This document shows, one piece after another, positions 5,640 through 11,155 of a DNA stretch of 11,155 nucleotides. The notes beneath the pieces are model-generated. The model did no database searches and was not told the DNA's origin. It saw only the letters and a program-made list of their open reading frames with translations. Within the stretch, counting starts at the first letter, position 1. Every line of letters starts with the position of its first letter. Origin of the DNA: Propionibacteriaceae bacterium (GTDB lineage Bacteria > Actinomycetota > Actinomycetes > Propionibacteriales > Propionibacteriaceae); assembly GCA_031287505.1 (NCBI GenBank), contig JAITSW010000001.1, forward strand, positions 1 through 11,155. Reading direction: 5' to 3'. The position numbers and the translations under genes are program-made.

Positions 5640-6521
5640 GTGAACAATCTCCCGTGGGATAACGCGGAGTCATTTTGGGTATTCGCCGGCTGGCCTCTGG
5701 CATGGATAATCGCAACTTCCGTCTTTTTCACGGCGGTTAGCCTGCCGTTCTTGTGGCGGCTAAAAGGATCCCCCCACAGCGCCAACGGCAACGTTGCCGC
5801 ACCCGCTCACCCATATCGGGAGCTCATTTCGCGAGACTTCCTGCTCAAGCTCTTGGCGGCATACTTTCTCTCGTGCCTGTTGATTAGCTTGCGGCCGTCC
5901 CCGACTTCGATTTTCGCACCGCTGTCATTCATGGGATTTGCGTTTATCTGGGGTGGCGTCCTGCTCGCGATGATCGATGCCCATACGGCGATGTTGCCCA
6001 AATGCCTCACCTACCTAGTGCTGGGGTTAGAAATCTGCGCGGTGGCGCAAGTGACTTTCACCAAGGCTTTTGACAAGCTCTACCCCACGCCTATTGCCGA
6101 CGGCGGAGTCCCGCCAGGTCAAATCCCATTGTCTTGGCGGCAAGTGTTTGAGCCCGCCGCCAACTCCATAATGTCTGCGCTGCTTGCCGTGGCGATATTG
6201 GGATTCATCTGGCGGGTAGGCAAAAAACACGGTAAAACGAACACGCCCCCCATGGGTTTTGGCGATGTGAGACTGGCTGGGGTGATAGGCCTCCCATTGG
6301 GGCTGAATCAGGTGACGGGGTCGATGCCGAGCATCGTTATCGCACTATTGATCGGCAGCCTAATAGGGGTTGCCACCGGCGCGTTGAGACTGCGCAAAGC
6401 CCGCCGAGCGGGCAAAAACCTGTCTGCACACCCCAAAGACGTCAGTTTCCCGTTTGGCCCAAGCCTGGTAATCGGCGCGATTCTCACCCAGACTTTGGTT
6501 CAGCTACTGCAACTGTTCTAG
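5640..6521 (+). CDS. Type IV prepilin peptidase (A24 family), peptidase domain without the CxxC methylase motif
   Basis: This is a 293-residue polytopic membrane aspartyl protease that would cleave leader peptides of class III signal proteins (type IV, Tad or com-type pilins). Catalytic Asp113 lies in MIDAHTAMLP and Asp209 in MGFGDVRLAG, the two A24 signatures; FPFGP near residue 270 is the usual late motif. Six or so hydrophobic segments are visible. The N-terminal cysteine motif of PilD-type N-methylation domains is absent, so it is probably peptidase only. The segment between the two Asp helices has an extra hydrophilic loop (about 140-175). The start is GTG at 5640, with a weak GAG about 5 bases upstream, 16 bases after the 77-aa gene. 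No pilin or assembly ATPase gene is in the window. It is convergent with the receiver-like gene, 28 bp away. Confidence 0.85.
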   Translation: MNNLPWDNAESFWVFAGWPLAWIIATSVFFTAVSLPFLWRLKGSPHSANGNVAAPAHPYRELISRDFLLKLLAAYFLSCLLISLRPSPTSIFAPLSFMGFAFIWGGVLLAMIDAHTAMLPKCLTYLVLGLEICAVAQVTFTKAFDKLYPTPIADGGVPPGQIPLSWRQVFEPAANSIMSALLAVAILGFIWRVGKKHGKTNTPPMGFGDVRLAGVIGLPLGLNQVTGSMPSIVIALLIGSLIGVATGALRLRKARRAGKNLSAHPKDVSFPFGPSLVIGAILTQTLVQLLQLF

Positions 6522-6549
6522 ACGCAATACCGGCACAGAAGCTAAGCAG

Positions 6550-6951
6550 TTACGCGCCCTGAGCTATCGAGAGCCGCAACAGGTCAGCCACCTGTGCTGG
6601 AAGCTTGAATGGGTCGACAGGCAGCGGCGCGACAGCTTCGGCGCGAGACCAGGTGGCCAGCCAGGCATCTGCAACCCGGGCCACCAAAAGCAGCACCGGG
6701 GGCGGCGAGGCAATCTCATCTTTGATCTGGTGCGCGATACCGATACCGCCGGCCGGACTCGCTTCGCCGTCAAGAATGGCTAGGTCAAAGCCACCGGCGT
6801 CCAACTGCAGAAAAACTGCGGGCTGGGTAGCGACTTCGATGATCTCCAAATTCGGAAGATCGGAGGCAATACGCTCACCAAGAGCCAACCTCACGGCACC
6901 ACGCACATCGCGGTCGCTTGAATAGAGCAGGATACGGGCTACGTCACTCAA
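6550..6951 (-). CDS. Stand-alone receiver-domain-like protein, degenerate
   Basis: This is a 133-residue protein with a CheY-like fold and no output domain. Asp61 in LAILDGEASPAGG sits at the phosphoacceptor position. The acidic pocket is reduced to Asp13 (YSSD in place of a DD pair). The usual Lys before the last helix is replaced: the motif reads PLPVDPF rather than xKPF. The switch Ser/Thr after beta4 is also not evident (LLLVARV). I recall close relatives in many actinobacteria (Rv3143 type) that keep the GEATPAGG and DAWLATWSRA signatures, so this is a conserved but atypical family. Signalling may be phosphorylation-independent. The start is TTG at 6951, with GGAG 7 bases upstream. It follows erpA by 88 bp on the same strand and may be read from the same transcript. 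No sensor kinase is nearby. Confidence 0.82.
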   Translation of the reverse strand: MSDVARILLYSSDRDVRGAVRLALGERIASDLPNLEIIEVATQPAVFLQLDAGGFDLAILDGEASPAGGIGIAHQIKDEIASPPPVLLLVARVADAWLATWSRAEAVAPLPVDPFKLPAQVADLLRLSIAQGA

Positions 6952-7039
6952 CTTCTGACTCCAATCGGTATAACGATCCCATGCTACGCCAGTTGCGCCC
7001 CACTCGAATCAAAATAGCGTCAAACGAGCCCTTAGCAAA

Positions 7040-7384
7040 CTAGTGGAAGCTCTTCCCACAAGCACACGAACCCTCGGCATTCGGATTGTCGATGGTAAAT
7101 CCGACCTGCTCAATGCTGTCCACAAAATCAACGGTGGCACCCATCAAATAGGGGAAGCTCATTCGATCGGCGACCACCTCGACCCCAAAGAACTCGGCGC
7201 GCACATCGCCCTCTTCCCGCTCATCGTCGAGCGAGAGTTGGTAACGCAACCCGGCGCAACCTCCGGGAGCAACAGAAAGGCGCAACGCCAAGCCTTCAAC
7301 GCCTTCATTGGCCATCAGGGAAAGAGCCTTGTTGGCCGCAGCCTCGGTAAGGGTAATCCCCTGGGTTTCAACTGAAGCTGTCAT
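7040..7384 (-). CDS. erpA: Iron-sulfur cluster insertion protein ErpA (A-type carrier)
   Basis: This is a 114-residue HesB/IscA-family carrier that binds a [2Fe-2S] or [4Fe-4S] cluster and hands it to apo-proteins in the cytoplasm. The three conserved cysteines are present: Cys43 in APGGCAGLRY and Cys107 and Cys109 in the C-terminal CACGKSFH. The length is typical. The start is ATG at 7384, preceded by GGAAAGGA with 6-base spacing. A longer frame from TTG at 7417 would add 11 non-conserved residues and is not needed. A TAATAT box lies about 40 bases upstream. A 9-codon frame ends on the start codon (TGA overlapping ATG). SUF genes are not in the window. IscA cannot be fully excluded, but actinobacterial genomes usually call this protein ErpA. 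Confidence 0.92.
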   Translation of the reverse strand: MTASVETQGITLTEAAANKALSLMANEGVEGLALRLSVAPGGCAGLRYQLSLDDEREEGDVRAEFFGVEVVADRMSFPYLMGATVDFVDSIEQVGFTIDNPNAEGSCACGKSFH

Positions 7385-7420
7385 TGACGATCCTTTCCTC
7401 GTTGCGTCATACCGCAAACT

Positions 7421-7426
7421 ATATTA
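7421..7426 (-). promoter_or_regulatory. -10 box candidate for erpA
   Basis: On the minus strand this reads TAATAT, five of six matches to TATAAT, placed 37 bases before the erpA start in a 106-bp gap that separates erpA from the gcvT-side genes. No convincing -35 lies 16-18 bp upstream, so the call rests on the -10 alone. Confidence 0.35.
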
Positions 7427-7490
7427 GCCGCGAAATCCAATCTACGACAGCCCGGCCACTATTTACGCAACTTCGGAGTTATTTATTTCT

Positions 7491-7697
7491 CTAGCCGTCG
7501 CCAAGGGACATCGGACCATAGACAAGTCGGGAATTCTCCCACAAGGTGACGCTGACGGTTCCAGCGGTGACCAGATCCGGATAGAAGTCGGTGAGCCAGG
7601 CATCAGCTTCTTCTTGGGTTTCAAACCCCAAATCCAAATCGAATCCGTCTTTTTCGCATTGTGAAAGCTCCGGATCAGTCGTCCAGTAGTAAGCCAT
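7491..7697 (-). CDS. Small conserved-looking actinobacterial protein, unknown function
   Basis: This is a 68-residue acidic protein without signal peptide or membrane segment. Visible features are GFETQEEADAWLTDFYPDL, an amphipathic EEAxxWL helix, then VSVTLWENSRLVYGPMSL, which looks like a beta hairpin. I recall similar short proteins ending VYGPMSL in actinobacteria, but with no function assigned. I prefer the ATG at 7697 (AGAGG 8 bases upstream) over the adjacent GTG at 7700. The gene starts 10 bases after the DUF3043 stop, so it belongs to the gcvT-DUF3043 transcript. Confidence 0.7.
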   Translation of the reverse strand: MAYYWTTDPELSQCEKDGFDLDLGFETQEEADAWLTDFYPDLVTAGTVSVTLWENSRLVYGPMSLGDG

Positions 7698-7707
7698 CAC
7701 TACGCCT

Positions 7708-8295
7708 CTAGATTTTGTCGCCGGGCTTTACCCGGGGGGCAGGCCGACGGAATCTGCGAATATAAATAGCCCGCGAAATGCAGTAGATCAAGACACCCCG
7801 CAAAGATTCGTTGGGGATACGGGCCTTATATAGCCGTTTGAATCCCCTCCACATCATGAAGACGTCAACAGCGATGCCGGCCATCAATACCCATACCATG
7901 ATTGAGACGACCAACATGAACCCTTGCCCGACATACCCCATCAAGAGTTCCAGCCCAAAGAGGCTCGCGAGCATTGGCAACGACCATTCGCACAGGCTGC
8001 GTCGGGAATCGATATAGTCGCGAGCCAGGATCTTAACGGGCGTTCCCTCGGCCCGCTCAAAGGATGCCACGCGCTCTTTAGCTCTGAGTTCGCGATCTCG
8101 AGCCCGGATTTCAGCCTTGCTAAGATTCGGATGCAGTCGCTGCCTGCGAGCCTCTTCAGATTCCCTGCGAGTCGGGGTGGGTCCTTGCTTCTTCGCAATT
8201 CTCGCCTCGGCTCCCGCTTTGGCCGATTGACCAGCCGGAGCCACCGTTTTGGCCGGCTCATCCGCCTTGCGCTGGTATGGCTTTAACAGTCCCAT
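7708..8295 (-). CDS. DUF3043 membrane protein
   Basis: This is a 195-residue protein of the actinobacterial DUF3043 family (Rv2206 type, from memory); its function is unknown. The N-terminal third is highly charged and basic, with the family-typical KQGPTPTRRESEEARRQRL (36-54) and an Arg/Lys/Glu-rich helix (60-82). ARDYIDSRRSLCEW (91-104) leads into two transmembrane helices (about 105-123 and 126-149). A basic tail (IRRFRRPAPRVKPGDKI) follows. Both termini are probably cytoplasmic. The start is ATG at 8295, with AAGGA 6 bases upstream. It lies 37 bp after gcvT and 10 bp before the 68-aa gene. Its place beside gcvT does not by itself point to glycine metabolism, since this neighbourhood seems conserved for other reasons. 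Confidence 0.85.
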   Translation of the reverse strand: MGLLKPYQRKADEPAKTVAPAGQSAKAGAEARIAKKQGPTPTRRESEEARRQRLHPNLSKAEIRARDRELRAKERVASFERAEGTPVKILARDYIDSRRSLCEWSLPMLASLFGLELLMGYVGQGFMLVVSIMVWVLMAGIAVDVFMMWRGFKRLYKARIPNESLRGVLIYCISRAIYIRRFRRPAPRVKPGDKI

Positions 8296-8332
8296 CCGAT
8301 GTCCTTAGATTTTGTGTTGTGCGAGATGAAGC

Positions 8333-9427
8333 TTACCGGACGCGAGAAGGCACGAACGGAGGCTTTACCACCTCGAAAGGCTCTACCCGCGAACGCACCT
8401 GAACGTTGACGCGATCACCTAGAGTGAGCGCGGAAGAGAGAAATGCCAGCGCAATACCTACGTTCAAAGTCGGGGAGAAGGTGCCAGAAGTAACCTCGCC
8501 AATAGTTTCACCTGAATCAGAAAGAACGCCCATGCCCGGACGCGGGATACCCTTCCCCAGCGATTTCAAGCCCCAGAGTTTTCGCGAAGGCCCGCCAGCG
8601 GCCTTTATCTCACGCAAGACACCGGCTCCCCAGAAGGCCTCTTTGGCAAATCCCACAGCCCAACCAACCTGGGCCTCCAAGGCATTGACGGACGTGGAGA
8701 GCTCATGCCCGTGCAAGGGATAGCCCATCTCAGTGCGCAAAGTATCACGAGCACCCAATCCAGCTGGCGTCAATCCAAAAGGCTTACCCGCCACCAGCAG
8801 TTGCTCCCACAGCGCCAGCGCATTTGCCTTGGGGACGACCAACTCATACCCAAGCTCACCGGTATAGCCCGTGCGGCAAACAGAGACGGCATCGTCTAGA
8901 TAAACACCGCGGACGAAGCTCATGTAACCCAGATCGGAGGGCAAGTTGACCGCCGCGAGCACCTCGGCGGCTCTCGGCCCTTGGACGGCTACGACGGCGT
9001 AATCCCAATGGCGATTGACCACCTGAATACCAGCAGGAGCCGCCTGGCTTAGCCGCCGCACCACTTCAGCGGTGTTGCCGGCATTTGGAATCAGAAAGAT
9101 CTCGTCAGCGCTGACCCGGTAAGCGATCAAATCGTCAACCACTCCAGCTTCGTCGTCACATATCAAGGTGTACTGCGCCTGGCCGTCTTGAATGCGGTTC
9201 AAATCATTGGTCAGGCAGTTATTCGCAAACTCCAATGCCCCCTCACCCAATACTTCGGCTTTGCCCAGGTGGCTCACATCGAAAATGCCGACGGCCTGGC
9301 GTACCGCATTGTGCTCGGCGACGATACCGCCATATTGCAAAGGCATATTCCAGCCGGAAAACTCGGCAAACTTTGCGCCCAAAGCCACGTGGGCGTCATT
9401 GAGTGGAGAAAGCAACAGCTGGGACAT
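8333..9427 (-). CDS. gcvT: Glycine cleavage system T protein (aminomethyltransferase)
   Basis: This 364-residue tetrahydrofolate-dependent aminomethyltransferase takes the aminomethyl group from lipoylated GcvH, releasing ammonia and making 5,10-methylene-THF. The family landmarks are in order: FSGWNMPLQYGG (23-34), VGIFDVSHLGK (46-56), VVDDLIAYR with the conserved Asp98/Asp99 of the folate site, GYTGELGYELV, and GARDTLRTEMGYPLHGHEL. The length matches E. coli GcvT. The start is ATG at 9427, with AGGAG 7 bases upstream. GcvP and GcvH are not in the window, so the T gene is separate from its partners here. It heads a minus-strand run with DUF3043 and the 68-aa gene and is divergent from the aminopeptidase gene. 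YgfZ-type paralogues share the fold, but the GcvT signatures argue for the true T protein. Confidence 0.93.
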   Translation of the reverse strand: MSQLLLSPLNDAHVALGAKFAEFSGWNMPLQYGGIVAEHNAVRQAVGIFDVSHLGKAEVLGEGALEFANNCLTNDLNRIQDGQAQYTLICDDEAGVVDDLIAYRVSADEIFLIPNAGNTAEVVRRLSQAAPAGIQVVNRHWDYAVVAVQGPRAAEVLAAVNLPSDLGYMSFVRGVYLDDAVSVCRTGYTGELGYELVVPKANALALWEQLLVAGKPFGLTPAGLGARDTLRTEMGYPLHGHELSTSVNALEAQVGWAVGFAKEAFWGAGVLREIKAAGGPSRKLWGLKSLGKGIPRPGMGVLSDSGETIGEVTSGTFSPTLNVGIALAFLSSALTLGDRVNVQVRSRVEPFEVVKPPFVPSRVR

Positions 9428-9607
9428 TCAGATCTCCTCTAGTCTCATAGGCAAACCATTTCGGGCGCACTGAGACATTCTAGTGTCCAAGCGCGCTGCC
9501 GGGTACTGGATAAAACCGGATGGAACGAAAATGGGGATCGCACTGACAATGACTTGGCGATAACCTTGACCCAAGTCGTTCGATACTCACTGGGAATTTG
9601 GTGTTTC
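9428..9607. other. Divergent intergenic region between gcvT and the leucyl aminopeptidase gene
   Basis: At 180 bp this is the longest gap in the window. On the minus strand TAGAAT (9483-9478) is a possible -10 for gcvT, with no good -35. On the plus strand TTGACC (9566-9571) and GATACT (9582-9587) look promoter-like, but their spacing to each other is too short to be a standard pair. No glycine-riboswitch core, tRNA or repeat is seen. Confidence 0.4.
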
Positions 9608-11155
9608 ATGCTTGATTTTTGGCTTCCTGAAGTTCGTAGTGCGCGCAAGCTCACCAAAGACACCGATGTCTTGGTCGTCGCGCTAGTCACCGCAGATGGG
9701 GAGGACGAGCTTATCGGCCTACCCGACGAAATTGGTGCCGCCTTCCGGGAAGCGCTGGGGCTGAGCGTCCTAGCTGCCGCCAAGAACCTGGGCGCCAAGA
9801 GCGAAATCGGCTCGATCACCGTCTTGCAGGCCGCAAAGAAACTCCGCGTCGTGATAACTGGAATGGGCAACGACGACGATGACGCAGACGAGATAGCCCG
9901 CCGAGCAGCAGGTGCGGCTCTGCGGCACATTTGCTCGCTGGCGGGTAAGAAGCCCTTGAATGTGAGTATCGGCTTTGCCGACGTGCTAGACACCATCGAG
10001 CCAGCGGTTGAAGGCGCGCTCTTGGGCTGCTACCGCTACAAGCCGTTTACCACCCCTCCGATAGCCGGCATCCGCGTCATCACAGACGACAGCCCGGCAA
10101 CCATCACGCCTTTCCTCGAGCTGGCCGTCATCCGGGCCCGGGGAATCTGCTTGGCCCGACACTGGACCAATGCCCCGGCAAATCGTCTTTACCCGGAGAG
10201 CTTCGCCACCGAAATCGCCAAACACGCGAAGGCCGCAGGCGTCGAATTTGAGATTTGGGATGCCGAACGCCTAGCCGCCGAAGGTTATGGCGGAATCGTC
10301 GCCGTAGGCCAGGGATCCGCGAATGAGCCCCGGTTGATCAAGCTCCACTACCTCCCGAAAGAATTGCCTCAATCCGATCTCCCGCTGCTGCACCTGGCGC
10401 TGGTTGGCAAGGGCATCACCTTCGACTCGGGAGGTCTTGATCTAAAGCCGCCAGACTCGATGTATACCATGAAGCACGATATGGCGGGTGCGGCGGCAGT
10501 GATGGCGGCGATCCTCGCCGCAGCACAATACCAACCCGATATCGAGATCACAGCTTGGGCCGCGTTGGCCGAAAACATGCCTTCCGGCTCTGCCTCACAT
10601 CCCTCCGACGTGCTGACGATGTACAGCGGCAAGACTGTGGAAAATGGCAACACCGACGCCGAAGGACGCTTGGTGCTCGCCGACGCGCTAGCCCGCGCTG
10701 TTGAGGATGGGCCAAATCTTGTCATCGACTTGGCCACGCTGACCGGAGCCTGCGTCGTCGCCTTGGGCGAGCGCACTGCAGGCTACGTCACCAACTCGCA
10801 GGGTTTATCCGAGCTGTTGGATATTTCCTCGGATATCGCCGGAGAGTATTTGTGGCAGTTGCCCATTCCACATGAAACCCGCAAAAAACTCGAATCCAAG
10901 GTGGCTGATCTCAAATCCACCGGCAACCGCTACGGAGGCGCGCTTTCAGCTGCGGCGTTCCTCTATGAATTTGTGCCCGATGATATTCCCTGGGCTCACC
11001 TTGACATCGCAGGGCCGGCGTTCAACTCCGGCGAACCCTACGATCACATACCTTCAGAATCAACCGGCTTTGGCGTCTTGACCTTGATACAGCTCATCGC
11101 CATTTTGGAATCCCTAGGCGACCTAGACGATGACCCTGAGCAGTTTCTAGCCGAG
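9608..11155 (+). CDS. pepA: Leucyl aminopeptidase (M17 family), 3' end beyond the window
   Basis: This dinuclear-metal exopeptidase releases N-terminal residues from peptides in the cytoplasm, usually as a hexamer. The frame is open for 516 codons to the window edge; since the family averages about 500 residues, only a short tail should be missing. The N-terminal domain (about 1-165) is followed by the peptidase domain. VGKGITFDSGGLDLKP gives Lys268 and Asp273 as metal ligands and Lys280 as the active-site Lys. Asp291 in MKHDMAGAA is the third ligand residue, and the signature NTDAEGRLVLADAL (348-361) supplies Asp350, Glu352 and Arg354. The start is ATG at 9608. No strong Shine-Dalgarno precedes it, and the frame stays open upstream to at least a TTG at 9566, so the start is less certain than the identity. 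It is divergent from gcvT. M. tuberculosis calls the orthologue pepB. Confidence 0.92.
   Translation, partial: MLDFWLPEVRSARKLTKDTDVLVVALVTADGEDELIGLPDEIGAAFREALGLSVLAAAKNLGAKSEIGSITVLQAAKKLRVVITGMGNDDDDADEIARRAAGAALRHICSLAGKKPLNVSIGFADVLDTIEPAVEGALLGCYRYKPFTTPPIAGIRVITDDSPATITPFLELAVIRARGICLARHWTNAPANRLYPESFATEIAKHAKAAGVEFEIWDAERLAAEGYGGIVAVGQGSANEPRLIKLHYLPKELPQSDLPLLHLALVGKGITFDSGGLDLKPPDSMYTMKHDMAGAAAVMAAILAAAQYQPDIEITAWAALAENMPSGSASHPSDVLTMYSGKTVENGNTDAEGRLVLADALARAVEDGPNLVIDLATLTGACVVALGERTAGYVTNSQGLSELLDISSDIAGEYLWQLPIPHETRKKLESKVADLKSTGNRYGGALSAAAFLYEFVPDDIPWAHLDIAGPAFNSGEPYDHIPSESTGFGVLTLIQLIAILESLGDLDDDPEQFLAE

Noticed and set aside
2582..9531. Shared 10-mer GGAACGAAAA at 2582-2591 and 9522-9531, both upstream of minus-strand genes
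   Set aside because: Many 10-mer coincidences are expected by chance in 11 kb, and the flanking bases do not match.
9428..9607. Glycine riboswitch upstream of gcvT
   Set aside because: The gap lacks the conserved aptamer core and tandem layout on the minus strand; only an ordinary AGGAG ribosome site is recognisable.
9445..9996. Minus-strand 183-codon frame opposite the aminopeptidase
   Set aside because: Low-complexity Ser/Ala-rich translation with no motif, explained by the codon structure of the true plus-strand gene.
1..11155. Mobile element, CRISPR array, tRNA, rRNA or defence system
   Set aside because: I found no regularly spaced repeats, transposase or integrase motifs, tRNA-like cloverleaf or known defence domains; the genes look like core actinobacterial genes.

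Overview
This window looks like a chromosomal segment of a moderate-to-high-GC actinobacterium. The evidence is the actinobacterial gene set (DUF3043, a RipA-like NlpC/P60 protein, a DEDDh exonuclease fused to a UvrC-like half, ErpA, a degenerate receiver protein), frequent GTG and TTG starts, and apparently leaderless promoters. An Actinomycetales-type host is plausible, but I cannot name a genus. From memory, not checked, the order NlpC/P60 <-> exonuclease, erpA, DUF3043, gcvT <-> leucyl aminopeptidase resembles the Mycobacterium tuberculosis Rv2190c-Rv2213 neighbourhood, so most of this looks like inherited core genome rather than an island. I saw no insertion sequence, phage gene, tRNA, rRNA or CRISPR array, and no gene-free stretch longer than about 180 bp.

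Layout. A partial carboxylesterase (+, 1-568) meets a minus-strand envelope pair, an HExxH lipoprotein and a secreted NlpC/P60 peptidoglycan endopeptidase (573-2481). Upstream of that pair, also on the minus strand, is a tiny CxxC-CxxC protein (2610-2819). It is divergent from the exonuclease/GIY-YIG fusion (2919-4631, +). Next comes a cyclophilin (4750-5268, -), separated from the exonuclease by a strong hairpin and a decayed duplicate of the cyclophilin's own 3' end. Then follow a small one-helix membrane protein and a prepilin peptidase (5390-6521, +). A minus-strand run holds gcvT, DUF3043, a 68-aa conserved-looking protein, erpA and a receiver-like protein (9427 down to 6550). A leucyl aminopeptidase (9608 to the end, +) is open at the window edge.

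Functional themes are cell-wall remodelling (lipoprotein plus NlpC/P60), DNA repair (exonuclease/UvrC-like fusion), protein folding and turnover (cyclophilin, aminopeptidase), Fe-S assembly (ErpA) and one-carbon/glycine metabolism (GcvT).

Two non-coding signals stand out. First, the short region between the CxxC protein and the exonuclease carries a head-to-head pair of near-identical elements (TGTCATAG, 8 bp, then a -10-like hexamer, then the start codon). The exonuclease-facing copy resembles the RecA-independent (PafBC/RecA-NDp) DNA-damage promoter and would give a leaderless mRNA. Second, the last codons and stop of the exonuclease lie inside a roughly 68-bp direct repeat of the cyclophilin gene's 3' end.
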